A DNA stretch of 64,000 nucleotides from Pedobacter sp. KBW06 (GTDB taxonomy: Bacteria > Bacteroidota > Bacteroidia > Sphingobacteriales > Sphingobacteriaceae): NCBI RefSeq assembly GCF_003852525.1, contig NZ_QAJL01000001.1, forward strand, positions 1,935,268-1,999,267. Reading direction: 5' to 3'. Of this stretch, positions 46,100-53,844 are shown piece after piece (the stretch's first letter is position 1; each line of letters opens with the position of its first letter). The position numbers and the translations under genes were made by a program. The notes beneath the pieces were generated by a model. That model worked only from the letters and a program-made list of their open reading frames with translations, ran no database searches and was not told the DNA's origin.

Positions 46100-46771
46100 C
46101 TAGGGTTTCAGGTACGCTGTTTTGATGAATTCCGGCATTTCCCTACGGAGTTTCAGCACTTTTGGCATGGAGATTTTCCGGATATAGCTATCCCATAAAT
46201 TACGTTTATAGTAATCCTGGTGTTCCATTTCTGCCGGATAAATGATTTTGAAAGGAATTAACTCGGTCGCCACCGGAATATTTCGATAAATCGAGGCCTC
46301 CAGCCGGTCAATTACCCGACGAATGGTCCTGTATTCTTCCGGCGAGCGAAAAAAAGCGATTGAACGATATTCCGTTCCCAGATCGGGGCCCTGTCCATCC
46401 ACCTGTGTAGGGTCATGCGCATGAAAGAAAGCCTCGCAGAGTTGTTCAAAGGAGATTACTTTCGGATCGTAGTAAACCTGAACCGCTTCTGCATGCCCCG
46501 AAGTTTTTGACATCACCTTTGGGTAATCCGGGTTTGCAGTTGTTCCTCCGGAATACCCACTAATCACTTTGTGTACTCCTTTTAACTCTATCATACCCTC
46601 TTGTAATGCCCAAAAACAACCACCTGCAAAAGTAGCCAGCTGCTCACCGGGCTTTGGCGGCCCAATCAGCGCAAAGCCATTCTTACTCTCCAGTTGCTGT
46701 GCGGCCGGCCCTGAACTGCAGGACAGGAAAAACATCAGCAATAAAACAAAGATTACTTTCGGTATTCGCAT
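46100..46771 (-). CDS. msrA: Lipoprotein peptide methionine sulfoxide reductase MsrA
   Basis: 223 residues. A lipoprotein signal ends FFLSCSS (Cys18). The MsrA domain has its catalytic Cys52 in GGCFWALQEGM, and the YSGGTTANPDYPKV and GTEYRSIAFF motifs are in place. It repairs methionine S-sulfoxide, here in the periplasm. Only one gene apart from ccmE, it fits a locus of envelope redox functions. Confidence 0.93.
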   Translation of the reverse strand: MRIPKVIFVLLLMFFLSCSSGPAAQQLESKNGFALIGPPKPGEQLATFAGGCFWALQEGMIELKGVHKVISGYSGGTTANPDYPKVMSKTSGHAEAVQVYYDPKVISFEQLCEAFFHAHDPTQVDGQGPDLGTEYRSIAFFRSPEEYRTIRRVIDRLEASIYRNIPVATELIPFKIIYPAEMEHQDYYKRNLWDSYIRKISMPKVLKLRREMPEFIKTAYLKP

Positions 46772-46860
46772 CGTTGAAAATTCTCCAGATTGATCTCTAC
46801 AAGATACGCGAATCTACAACGTGAAGATTTGCGGATGAAACAGTATGAAAAAAATATGAC

Positions 46861-46895
46861 ACAAAAAAAGAGGGCTGATAAACAGCCCTCCTTTT
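46861..46895 (-). terminator. Terminator of gdhA
   Basis: Perfect 8-bp stem (46870-46877 with 46883-46890); on the minus strand a T run follows. It begins about 20 nt after the gdhA stop. Confidence 0.85.
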
Positions 46896-46916
46896 CGAAT
46901 AATAAGTTGACATTCC

Positions 46917-48338
46917 TTATGGCCAGATACCAAGGTTCATATAAGAAATGGCAATTTTGTCGATTGAACCAACAAAAGCAGCAGTTCTTAAAGTCTCAAT
47001 ACCAGGTTTGGTCATTAAAGTTTCTCTGATCTCATGGTAAGAATGGATCATGGTATCTTCCAGTCCGGAGTTTACCAATTCCAGTTCCGAAGCTCCTTTA
47101 ACAATCATTAAGCGGTGTTCAGCAGGAATGCTTTTACCGGTAAGACTTTCCAGGGTATTGATCAGGTTTCTGTTAGAGTTCTCTGCATAACGGTTTTCCA
47201 TACGGCCAAACGCTACGTGAGAAAGATTTTTCAACCACTCAAAGTAAGATACGGTTACACCACCTGCATTACAGTACATATCAGGAATGATGATACCACC
47301 CATTTCAGTGAAGATTTCTTCTGCTTCCGGAGTACATGGTCCGTTGGCACCTTCCGCGATGATCTTCGCTTTGATGCTTCTGATGTTATCTGAAGTAATC
47401 TGATTCTCCAAAGCAGCAGGAACAAGGATATCACATGGTTGCTCCAGACCTTCCATAGAATTTTTGAATTCTGTAGCACCCGGGAAACCTAAGATAGATC
47501 CTGTTAATTTACGGTGTGCAAATACCTCATCGATAGTTAAACCGTCTGCATTGTAGATCGCACCTTCAAACTCACAAAGACCAACGATTGTTGCACCGAA
47601 TTCTGCTAAGAATTTTGCAGAGTGGTAACCTACGTTACCTAATCCTTGTACGATCACTCTTTTATCGCCTAAACCAGCTGTAAGACCAATTTTAGCCATA
47701 TCTTCGCCTACACTAACGCATTCTCTGATGGCATAAGCCACACCACGTCCGGTTGCTTCCTTACGTCCACGGATTCCGTGTAAAGCAATTGGTTTTCCGG
47801 TCACACAACCCAAAGCATCTAACTGACCCGGGTTCATGGTCATATATGTATCAGCGATCCAGCTCATTTCACGTTCACCTGATCCATAATCAGGAGCAGG
47901 AACGTCAATACCAGGACCGATAAAGTTCTTTTTAATTAATTCTGTCGTATAACGACGGGTGATGTTTTCCAACTCGCCAACCGTATAATTTTTGGTAGTA
48001 ATTTTAATACCACCTTTAGCGCCACCGAAAGGAACGTTGACAATAGCACACTTGTACGTCATTAAAGCCGCCAAGGCCATTACTTCATCTTCATTAACCA
48101 TTTCGCTATAGCGAATACCACCTTTGGTAGGACTCATGTGATGAGAGTGCTCTACACGCCATGCATCAATAACCTCGAAACCATTTCCTCTACGGATAGG
48201 GAACTGGAAACGATAGACACTGTTACAAGCTTTGATTTGGGTTAACAGACCCTCTGGATGGGAAGTAAATTGGGCGGCATTGTCAAAATTCTTGCAGACA
48301 TCTGCGAAAAAATTTGTGTCGTTTGCTGTATTAGCCAT
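46917..48338 (-). CDS. Glu/Leu/Phe/Val-type dehydrogenase (glutamate dehydrogenase)
   Basis: 473 residues. GGAKGGIKI holds the catalytic Lys, [19 protein letters not shown] and the Rossmann motif [13 protein letters not shown] follow. It converts glutamate and 2-oxoglutarate with NAD(P). The length is a little more than the 410-450 typical size because of the C-terminus. It separates ccmE/ccmF/msrA from ccmC/ccmD. Confidence 0.92.
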   Translation of the reverse strand: MANTANDTNFFADVCKNFDNAAQFTSHPEGLLTQIKACNSVYRFQFPIRRGNGFEVIDAWRVEHSHHMSPTKGGIRYSEMVNEDEVMALAALMTYKCAIVNVPFGGAKGGIKITTKNYTVGELENITRRYTTELIKKNFIGPGIDVPAPDYGSGEREMSWIADTYMTMNPGQLDALGCVTGKPIALHGIRGRKEATGRGVAYAIRECVSVGEDMAKIGLTAGLGDKRVIVQGLGNVGYHSAKFLAEFGATIVGLCEFEGAIYNADGLTIDEVFAHRKLTGSILGFPGATEFKNSMEGLEQPCDILVPAALENQITSDNIRSIKAKIIAEGANGPCTPEAEEIFTEMGGIIIPDMYCNAGGVTVSYFEWLKNLSHVAFGRMENRYAENSNRNLINTLESLTGKSIPAEHRLMIVKGASELELVNSGLEDTMIHSYHEIRETLMTKPGIETLRTAAFVGSIDKIAISYMNLGIWP

Positions 48339-48490
48339 TATTTGTTATTTATGAATTGAATATAAGTTCGTATCCTAATTAGGTGCAAAATTGCATTAAA
48401 AAAAACCATTAATGCAAATCCGGAATCACTTAGTGTAACGGAAACACCACATCATAAAACAAGCAAAAACAGGGCCTAAACGATTTAAAA

Positions 48491-48709
48491 TTAGATTTTA
48501 GCCGAAGTTTTCTTTTCTATTTTTTTTAATCTTTTTTCTATCGTAAATAGAAACAAAAGCAAGCCCAGTAAGATTACCAGTACACATGCCACCACAACGT
48601 ATATTTTACCAGATGCATATAGGCTATCGGTAATTGCTGAACCTTGTCCCTGAGCAAACAATTGCATGGTGATCATGAACATTAAAAAGGTTGCTGTAAT
48701 TTTTTTCAT
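48491..48709 (-). CDS. ccmD: CcmD-like small membrane protein
   Basis: 72 residues. A signal-like N-terminus (ending LFAQGQG), then one membrane helix (KIYVVVACVLVILLGLLLFLF) followed at once by a Lys-rich cytoplasmic tail. This is the layout of CcmD, which holds the CcmABC-CcmE complex together. It lies downstream of ccmC, as expected. Confidence 0.8.
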   Translation of the reverse strand: MKKITATFLMFMITMQLFAQGQGSAITDSLYASGKIYVVVACVLVILLGLLLFLFTIEKRLKKIEKKTSAKI

Positions 48710-48862
48710 CAGTATCTATTTTTTTCAGTGGATTGAAGCGATCACCTGCCTTTCGTTGTTTTTCACAAACACTATGCTAATGATGGTTTCATTTGGTATA
48801 TATTATGTTCAATGGTGATGAATCCCGGAAGAGATTTTAGGGTGTTCATCAGGAATATCTTT

Positions 48863-49519
48863 TTAGCGATGGTCTTTTTCAAGGGTCCGAACCCGATAAA
48901 GGATCGTGTAAATCCAACATCCGATCAGGATCCAGCCCAGACATGCAGGATAGAATACCATTCTCATCCGGCTATCCAGGTCATACGCATTGAAACCCGG
49001 GTTCCCTCCATCACCTGGGTGCAGGGAATCAGCCATCCTTGGGAGTACAAAAAGCAGCACCACCATGATTGGAAAAGCAAATATGTTATAGATAGCAGAG
49101 ATCTTAGCCCTTTTTTGCTCTTCATCAATCGCATTGCGAAGCACGAGGTATGCAAAATAAAGCAGAATCGCGATGGCCGCAAAGTTCTGTTTAACATCAA
49201 AGCTCCATGCCTGTCCCCAGGCAAACCTTGCCCAGATCATTCCGGTAGAAAGCCCCAGAATGCCAAAGATCACTCCGGCATTTACGCTTTCCACAGCCTT
49301 AATATCATCATGTGGATTACTATTGCTCAGGTATTTAACACTATGGAATACGGAGGTACTAAATAATACGATCATACTAAACCACATGGGAACATGGAAG
49401 TAAAGGTTTCTTATGCTTTCACGGATGATCGGTAAATCAGGTGTTTTAATCAAAAAACCTGCAATTGTTGAATAAATCACCAACACTGCGCCTAAAATTT
49501 TCCACCAGCTCTTATACAT
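48863..49519 (-). CDS. ccmC: Heme transporter CcmC/CcsA-type protein
   Basis: 218 residues with six membrane helices. YFHVPMWFSMIVLF has the first heme histidine and FAWGQAWSFDVKQN is a WWD-like motif in the Bacteroidota form. CcmC hands heme to CcmE. It starts at 49519, and the peptide array begins only 155 bp upstream of it on the other strand. Its normal partner ccmB is 7.5 kb away across that array. Confidence 0.88.
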   Translation of the reverse strand: MYKSWWKILGAVLVIYSTIAGFLIKTPDLPIIRESIRNLYFHVPMWFSMIVLFSTSVFHSVKYLSNSNPHDDIKAVESVNAGVIFGILGLSTGMIWARFAWGQAWSFDVKQNFAAIAILLYFAYLVLRNAIDEEQKRAKISAIYNIFAFPIMVVLLFVLPRMADSLHPGDGGNPGFNAYDLDSRMRMVFYPACLGWILIGCWIYTILYRVRTLEKDHR

Positions 49520-49674
49520 TGATCTAAAATTTAATCTTATCTATTTTATTAATCGCCAAATGTAAAGAGAAATTCGGCTAATTCTGTTATAATTAAGCCA
49601 ATAAACAGACCTGATCAAATCCATCCGGATTATATTTTTTCCACCCACGAAAAGTATCAGCCCAAAAACGAATA
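49520..49674. other. Divergent promoter region between ccmC and the peptide array
   Basis: 155 bp of AT-rich sequence that should hold the ccmC promoter (minus). No clear boxes were identified. Confidence 0.4.
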
Positions 49675-49859
49675 AACGTCACAAAAAAGTTGCACACCCA
49701 AATACCATCGATTTAACTATTTATAAGCTAAAAACATACTAATCATGAAAATAGTCGCAGTAAAATCACATAAAATATTTTAAAACTATATAGTTAATAA
49801 TTATATTAAACTATTAATTACAAAGAACGCTCCTTTAAAAATTAACAACCACCAATATC

Positions 49860-49877
49860 CTTTAAAGATCTTTAAAG
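49860..49877. promoter_or_regulatory. 18-bp perfect palindrome in the array upstream region
   Basis: CTTTAAAGATCTTTAAAG reads the same on both strands. The matching place in copy 2 (near 53387-53404) is similar but no longer symmetric. It may be an operator or a chance AT-rich palindrome. Confidence 0.4.
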
Positions 49878-49987
49878 CCCGATCCCTGGTTTATATTTTC
49901 CGACACAGCACATTTCAGGATATTTAGATTAATGCAATAAGCCTTTTCAACAGTTTATTCCGCATTTCGATAATAAGAAACTACAGA

Positions 49988-50004
49988 TCCGGCTGTAATC
50001 CGGA
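49988..50004 (+). promoter_or_regulatory. Conserved 5'-leader hairpin, module 1
   Basis: Stem TCCGG/CCGGA with 7-nt loop CTGTAAT, ending 38 nt before the ATG at 50043. The same hairpin occurs before modules 2 and 3 at the same distance with compensatory changes. Confidence 0.65.
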
Positions 50005-50042
50005 ACAACAAAACAATACATTAACTAACCAAATTTAATCTT

Positions 50043-50246
50043 ATGTTAAAACTCAAAAACGCTCAATCCCTGAGCAGAACCGACATGAAAAATTTAATGG
50101 GTGGAACGAATGAGGATGCCTCCAGAGCCCTTTGTCCAGATTTCTGTTTCGTAGATGAAAATACAGGAGAACGCTCCTGCGGCGGCACAATGCAATGTGT
50201 AACCTACTTTTGTACCCGCAATTCGGTTGGCTACAAATGTGTTTAA
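50043..50246 (+). CDS. Array peptide 1 (class A, double-glycine leader, 6 Cys)
   Basis: 67 residues. Leader MLKLKNAQSLSRTDMK then NLMGG; cleavage is expected after Gly21, leaving a 46-residue core that starts TNEDASR. Cysteines at 31, 35, 46, 52, 57, 66 (gaps 3, 10, 5, 4, 8). First gene of module 1 and nearly identical in leader and first half of the core to peptide 4, so the two are recent duplicates. Peptide maturation and export in known systems with such leaders is done by C39-peptidase ABC exporters; none is near. Confidence 0.9.
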   Translation: MLKLKNAQSLSRTDMKNLMGGTNEDASRALCPDFCFVDENTGERSCGGTMQCVTYFCTRNSVGYKCV

Positions 50247-50284
50247 CAAAGCTATTGCCTTAAATCCTGTCCTTTATCGTTGAC

Positions 50285-50314
50285 AAAAAAAAGGCCCTGT
50301 TCATCAACAGGGCC
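50285..50314. repeat. Hairpin between peptides 1 and 2
   Basis: Perfect 9-bp stem (50293-50301 with 50306-50314), loop CATC, with eight A on its left. On the plus strand it would be a message hairpin after peptide 1; on the minus strand it has the shape of an intrinsic terminator that would block antisense transcription. Confidence 0.7.
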
Positions 50315-50356
50315 AACATGAAAAAACTTAAGAAACATCACTAAATCTCAGAACTC

Positions 50357-50560
50357 ATGTTAAATCTTAGAAATGCAAAACCACTAAGCAGGAGCGATAT
50401 GAAAGCGGCCATTGGTGGAATTCAAACCAGCAGCTTTGCCTGTATCCACTATTGTTTCGAGAACCCGGGAGGACCAACAGGTTGCGGACCCGGACAAGAT
50501 TGTGTCATCTACTATTGTGGCCCGGACCATAATGAAAATTACGGATATGAATGCAGATAA
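50357..50560 (+). CDS. Array peptide 2 (class A, 6 Cys)
   Basis: 67 residues. Leader MLNLRNAKPLSRSDMK then AAIGG; core starts IQTSSFAC. Six Cys with gaps 3, 9, 5, 4, 11. The end GPDHNENYGYEC recalls the GP...DFGYKC ends of peptides 7 and 13. Leader and spacer differ more from the consensus than in other class A members. Confidence 0.88.
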   Translation: MLNLRNAKPLSRSDMKAAIGGIQTSSFACIHYCFENPGGPTGCGPGQDCVIYYCGPDHNENYGYECR

Positions 50561-50590
50561 AATGAACTTTCTAATCAAAGCCTACCATAG

Positions 50591-50656
50591 GAAGAATGTA
50601 CCTCTTACACCCGCACTGAGCGTATCAGTATAGGACACAGCTGTCAACCTTTATAA
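50591..50656 (+). pseudogene. 3' relic of a class B array peptide
   Basis: 66 bp align without gaps to the last 22 codons of peptide 9 (including its stop). In frame it reads EECTSYTRTERISIGHSCQPL; peptide 9 has EQCVPYTCSDGISIGHSCQPL. The fifth Cys is changed to Arg and a stop codon lies just upstream (50588-50590), with no leader. It precedes peptide 3, just as peptide 9 precedes peptide 10, so a 9-10 like pair was copied and one member decayed. Confidence 0.85.
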
Positions 50657-50683
50657 AAATTCATTCATCTAAAATCAATCGTC

Positions 50684-50896
50684 ATGTTAAAAAACAATTT
50701 AGAAAAACAAGGAAAAAAATTAGGCAGAAATGAACTAAAAGCAGTAACAGGAGGAAGCATATTCAATCCGAATTGTCCTCAGGAATGCACTTATCAGGAC
50801 GACCATACCCCACTGATGCTAGGCTGCCCCAGCAATATGGACTGCGTACCATTCAGCTGTGGCGGACCAGACGAATATGGAGTTCATTGTGTATAA
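50684..50896 (+). CDS. Array peptide 3 (class B, 6 Cys)
   Basis: 70 residues. Class B leader MLKNNLEKQGKKLGRNELK then AVTGG (Gly24). Core SIFNPNCPQEC... with gaps 3, 12, 5, 4, 9. Very close to peptide 10 in both leader and core (NCPQEC.TYQ, CVPFSCGGPDEYGVHC versus CVPYSCGGPNEYAYHC), so the two are duplicates. Last gene of module 1. Confidence 0.9.
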   Translation: MLKNNLEKQGKKLGRNELKAVTGGSIFNPNCPQECTYQDDHTPLMLGCPSNMDCVPFSCGGPDEYGVHCV

Positions 50897-50898
50897 AA

Positions 50899-50999
50899 CA
50901 ATCTTTAAATAGCTCATTTAGCTTTTCGAGAGTACACCAACACAAGCCGGCTGCATTCCGGACAACAAAACAATACATTAACTAACCAAATTTAATCTT
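50899..50999 (+). repeat. Array upstream region, partial copy (module 2)
   Basis: About 101 bp matching the last 100 bp of the 49675-50042 and 53201-53567 regions, with a TTCGA core, the hairpin and the 38-nt conserved tail before the ATG at 51000. The promoter-distal 265 bp are absent, so module 2 may be read from the module 1 promoter. Confidence 0.85.
50946..50961 (+). promoter_or_regulatory. Conserved 5'-leader hairpin, module 2
   Basis: CCGG/CCGG stem with 7-nt loop CTGCATT, 38 nt before the ATG at 51000. It is the weakest of the three copies (4 bp). Confidence 0.5.
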
Positions 51000-51209
51000 A
51001 TGTTAAAACTGAAAAACGCTCAATCCCTGAGCAGGACCGACATGAAAAAACTAATGGGCGGTACGAATGAAGATACCGACAGAGCCTTTTGCCTCGACTC
51101 TTGCTTTCTGGACGAACAAACCGGCGAACGCTCCTGTTTTGGCGGCGAACCTTGTGAGCGATATCGCTGTAACCCTACACGGCCAACTTATGGCTACAGA
51201 TGTCCGTAG
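51000..51209 (+). CDS. Array peptide 4 (class A, 6 Cys)
   Basis: 69 residues. Leader MLKLKNAQSLSRTDMK then KLMGG; core TNEDTDRAFC. Gaps 3, 10, 5, 4, 10. Leader and N-terminal half of the core are almost those of peptide 1; the end (NPTRPTYGYRC) differs, so divergence is focused between the later cysteines. First gene of module 2, 3 bp before peptide 5. Confidence 0.9.
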   Translation: MLKLKNAQSLSRTDMKKLMGGTNEDTDRAFCLDSCFLDEQTGERSCFGGEPCERYRCNPTRPTYGYRCP

Positions 51210-51212
51210 ACC

Positions 51213-51422
51213 ATGTTAGCCATAAAAAATCCAATCCTCCTCAGCAGAGCTGATATGAAAAAGCTCCTGGGAGGTACAAATCACAATTCATCAAGGATGA
51301 ATTGCGACGATCAGTGTGATTACGATCCTGATGCAGATACACGTGTCTGCAATGACGGCAAACACTGCGTTCCATACAGTTGCCCGGGACAGCCCGAGAT
51401 CAGCAGTTATAAATGTGTGTAA
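51213..51422 (+). CDS. Array peptide 5 (class A, 6 Cys)
   Basis: 69 residues. Leader MLAIKNPILLSRADMK then KLLGG; core TNHNSSRMNC. Gaps 3, 10, 5, 4, 10. It starts only 3 bp after peptide 4, with no AT-rich spacer, so these two are the most tightly coupled in the array. The core is acidic (CDDQCDYDPDAD). Confidence 0.9.
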   Translation: MLAIKNPILLSRADMKKLLGGTNHNSSRMNCDDQCDYDPDADTRVCNDGKHCVPYSCPGQPEISSYKCV

Positions 51423-51492
51423 CCTAAAACGGATTAAATGCCGGAACTAACGGAACAGGAATACAAATCAACCATCCCCTAAATCTAAATTT

Positions 51493-51696
51493 ATGCTAAA
51501 ATTCAAAAACGCTCAGCCCCTGAGCAGAACCGAAATGAAAAACCTTCTAGGCGGCACAGCTAATGCATTAAAACCACTATGCGCTGTCCTTTGCCGGGTT
51601 GATGGAGACTGTGCCATAGGCCAATTCTGCGAGTCTTACCCATGTGTGTTTCTTGGAGAACCGACCCGCAGCTTTAAATGCGTTTTTCCGGCTTAA
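51493..51696 (+). CDS. Array peptide 6 (class A, 6 Cys, short loop)
   Basis: 67 residues. Leader MLKFKNAQPLSRTEMK then NLLGG; core TANALKPLC. Gaps 3, 5, 5, 4, 11: the second loop is only 5 residues, as in peptides 14 and 15. The last Cys is followed by VFPA instead of ending the chain. Confidence 0.9.
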   Translation: MLKFKNAQPLSRTEMKNLLGGTANALKPLCAVLCRVDGDCAIGQFCESYPCVFLGEPTRSFKCVFPA

Positions 51697-51758
51697 TCAA
51701 CGTCATACCATCCCTGCACTTAAATCAACCTTAGTATAAATAACTAAACTTAAACGTT

Positions 51759-51968
51759 ATGCTTAACCTTAAAAACGCTCAGACACTGAGCAGAACTGAA
51801 CTGAAAAAATTCTCAGGAGGCTTTAACGACGATAGCGCAAGAAGACCTTGCTTATCCGAATGCATCAATGATCCGGGTGGCTGGAACTATTGTCTAAATG
51901 GCGGAGAGTGCAGAATTTATTACTGCGGACCAAATACAGAAAGAGATTTCGGTTATAAGTGCCAGTAA
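51759..51968 (+). CDS. Array peptide 7 (class A, 6 Cys)
   Basis: 69 residues. Leader MLNLKNAQTLSRTELK then KFSGG; core FNDDSARRPC. Gaps 3, 9, 5, 4, 11. C-terminal half YYCGPNTERDFGYKCQ is close to peptide 13. Last class A gene of module 2. Confidence 0.9.
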   Translation: MLNLKNAQTLSRTELKKFSGGFNDDSARRPCLSECINDPGGWNYCLNGGECRIYYCGPNTERDFGYKCQ

Positions 51969-51985
51969 CAACTGATCAGTTCAAA

Positions 51986-52015
51986 TACAGCCGGAATTTT
52001 AAAGTTCCGGCTGTA
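51986..52015 (+). repeat. Hairpin at the class A/class B switch of module 2
   Basis: Perfect 11-bp stem (51986-51996 with 52005-52015) and 8-nt loop, between peptides 7 and 8. No T run follows, so it looks like a message-stability or partial-termination element. Confidence 0.7.
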
Positions 52016-52096
52016 AATGTCAAGGTCCAGGGTTAGCTCTACACTAAAACCCAGGCCATCAAACTCAATCTTATCTTAAAAAACAACGTTAAACAA

Positions 52097-52285
52097 ATGG
52101 AAAATAGAAAACTAAGCAGAAATGAGCTAAAAAAAATCACTGGTGGAACGAGACCAGCAAACTGCCCATACGTATGTACTCATCGCGTCAAAGGTCAGAC
52201 ACGCATTGGCTGCCCTCCCTACGAGGAATGTGTAACCTATAGCTGCGATCCCAACTACACCGGGGAGAGCTGCAGGCCGCTTTAA
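52097..52285 (+). CDS. Array peptide 8 (class B, 6 Cys)
   Basis: 62 residues, the shortest. The leader is trimmed to MENRKLSRNELKKITGG, 17 residues. Core TRPANCPYVC; gaps 3, 11, 5, 4, 8. It shows that only the LSRNELKxxxGG part of the leader is needed. Related to peptides 17 and 20 in the THRV/SHYV segment after Cys2. Confidence 0.9.
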   Translation: MENRKLSRNELKKITGGTRPANCPYVCTHRVKGQTRIGCPPYEECVTYSCDPNYTGESCRPL

Positions 52286-52359
52286 AAACCAATTTCCATC
52301 TCTAAGTCCATTTTTATGTTAAAGATGAACCTGTCAGTAAGAAATTAAATTTCAACCTT

Positions 52360-52578
52360 ATGTTAAAAAACAATTCAAACAGCCCGGATCTCAAAAGATT
52401 AAGCCGAAATGAACTCAAAAAGGTAAAAGGTGGCCTAAGGCCACCAGGCTGCAACCTCGGATGCAGCTACCGCATCAACAATGGCCCCTTACGAAAAGGC
52501 TGCCCTCCTGCCGAACAATGTGTTCCTTATACCTGCAGTGACGGCATCAGTATCGGCCACAGTTGTCAGCCTCTATAA
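52360..52578 (+). CDS. Array peptide 9 (class B, 6 Cys)
   Basis: 72 residues, the longest leader (26 residues) ending LSRNELKKVKGG. Core LRPPGC with gaps 3, 12, 5, 4, 9. Close to peptide 19 (LRPP..C, CSYRINNGP, HxCxPL end) and source-like for the relic at 50591-50656. Confidence 0.9.
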   Translation: MLKNNSNSPDLKRLSRNELKKVKGGLRPPGCNLGCSYRINNGPLRKGCPPAEQCVPYTCSDGISIGHSCQPL

Positions 52579-52605
52579 AAATCTATTCATTTAAATCTTA
52601 AAATC

Positions 52606-52818
52606 ATGCTAGAAAACAATTTAAACAAACAAGGAAAAAAACTAAACAGAAATGAACTCAAAGGAGTAACAGGCGGAATCAAATTCGATCCGTATTGTCC
52701 TCAGTCATGCACTTACCAGGAACCAGGAGGCATGCTGATGTTCGGCTGCCCTGAACGCCTGGATTGCGTACCATACAGTTGCGGAGGACCAAATGAATAC
52801 GCATATCACTGCGCATAA
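52606..52818 (+). CDS. Array peptide 10 (class B, 6 Cys)
   Basis: 70 residues. Leader MLENNLNKQGKKLNRNELK then GVTGG; core IKFDPYCPQSC; gaps 3, 12, 5, 4, 9. Duplicate partner of peptide 3. The core has Met-rich MLMFG before Cys3. Confidence 0.9.
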   Translation: MLENNLNKQGKKLNRNELKGVTGGIKFDPYCPQSCTYQEPGGMLMFGCPERLDCVPYSCGGPNEYAYHCA

Positions 52819-52847
52819 AACCGATTCTAGAATAAAAACTAAAAATT

Positions 52848-53060
52848 ATGAAATCCCTGAAATTAAACAACAACACCAAATTGAGCAGAAATGAATTAAA
52901 GTCCATTACAGGCGGAACCCTGGAAGCTCAACCACTCGCCTGCCCTCTAAAATGTGTATATGAGTCATTCGGAGGTGGTCCTGGCTGCAGGCCAGACCAG
53001 GAATGCCAACTGGTGAGATGCTCACCGGAACAGTATGGCACCAGATGTGTCGCTGCATAA
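52848..53060 (+). CDS. Array peptide 11 (class B, 6 Cys)
   Basis: 70 residues. Leader MKSLKLNNNTKLSRNELK then SITGG; core TLEAQPLAC; gaps 3, 10, 5, 4, 8. Ends TRCVAA, like peptides 21 and 22 (TRCVA, TRCVL). Last gene of module 2; a strong terminator follows. Confidence 0.9.
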   Translation: MKSLKLNNNTKLSRNELKSITGGTLEAQPLACPLKCVYESFGGGPGCRPDQECQLVRCSPEQYGTRCVAA

Positions 53061-53068
53061 AAACCGAA

Positions 53069-53100
53069 AACGGGATGCCTGAAAGCCTCCCGTTTTTTTT
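53069..53100 (+). terminator. Terminator closing module 2
   Basis: 10-bp stem with one mismatch (53069-53078 with 53085-53094), 6-nt loop and eight T. It splits the array into two transcripts. Confidence 0.9.
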
Positions 53101-53200
53101 GTTCACCAACCGAAGTCATATTGACAACTCCCAACCAAAAACTACAACCATCATACAGAACCTTCTGAGCAACTGCACGCAATCCCTGCCTGACCAAACC

Positions 53201-53567
53201 AACGTCACAAAAAAGTTGCAATACCAAAACCATCAATTTAACTCATTGTAAGCCAAAAACATACTAAAAATGAAAATAGTCATGTTAAAATCGAATTAAA
53301 TATTTTAAAACTATATAATTAATAACTAGATTAAACTATTAATTACAAATAACGTACTGATAAAAAATAAACAGCATTGAATATCTTTTAAAGATTTTTA
53401 AAACTCAGATCCCTGTTTCCATTTTCTGCCGCAGAATACTTTCAGATGCCAAAATTAATGTAATAAGTCTTTTCAATAGTTCATTCTGCTTTTCGATAAT
53501 AAAAACCACAGGCCTGGCTGCAACCCGGGACAACAAAGCAATACATTAACTAACCAAATTCATTCTT
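53201..53567 (+). repeat. Array upstream region, copy 2 (module 3)
   Basis: 367 bp homologous to 49675-50042 over the whole length. Placed after a terminator and before peptide 12, it very likely has the promoter of module 3. Bases 53101-53200 between the terminator and this repeat hold nothing I recognise. Confidence 0.9.
53513..53529 (+). promoter_or_regulatory. Conserved 5'-leader hairpin, module 3
   Basis: Stem CCTGG/CCGGG with 7-nt loop CTGCAAC, ending 38 nt before the ATG at 53568. Compared with copy 1, the outer pair changes from T-A to C-G and a G-C pair becomes T-G, so pairing is kept. Confidence 0.65.
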
Positions 53568-53780
53568 ATGTTAAAACTGAAAAATGCTCAATCCCTGAGC
53601 AGGACCGACATGAAAAATTTCCTGGGCGGTACGAACGACAATGCCGCAAGACCTTATTGCACCAACGCCTGCATGACAGATATGCACACCGGCGAAAACT
53701 ACTGCCCCGGAGACATGTACTGTCAAATCTATGTTTGTTATCCCGGAGAACCGACTACCTATAGCTACAGATGTGTTTAA
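53568..53780 (+). CDS. Array peptide 12 (class A, 6 Cys)
   Basis: 70 residues. Leader MLKLKNAQSLSRTDMK then NFLGG, as in peptides 1 and 4; core TNDNAARPYC; gaps 3, 10, 5, 4, 11. First gene of module 3. Core rich in Met and Tyr. Confidence 0.9.
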   Translation: MLKLKNAQSLSRTDMKNFLGGTNDNAARPYCTNACMTDMHTGENYCPGDMYCQIYVCYPGEPTTYSYRCV

Positions 53781-53844
53781 CCAAAAAAACACCCATCAGT
53801 ACTAAAAAATTCCGTATCAACTCATCATACGATAATCTGATATT

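Larger units (their letters stand above)
49675..50042 (+). repeat. Array upstream region, copy 1 (module 1)
   Basis: 368 bp that match 53201-53567 from end to end with only substitutions and small gaps; both start with AACGTCACAAAAAAGTTGCA and end at the ATG of a class A peptide. The last 100 bp also match 50899-50999. It carries an 18-bp perfect palindrome at 49860-49877 and a hairpin at 49988-50004. It is probably the promoter and 5' leader of module 1. Confidence 0.9.

Noticed and set aside
49745..53299. Mini-ORFs starting MKIV in the two long upstream copies (49745-49783 and 53270-53299)
   Set aside because: They share a start but differ in length and end, so they look like noncoding sequence rather than conserved leader peptides.
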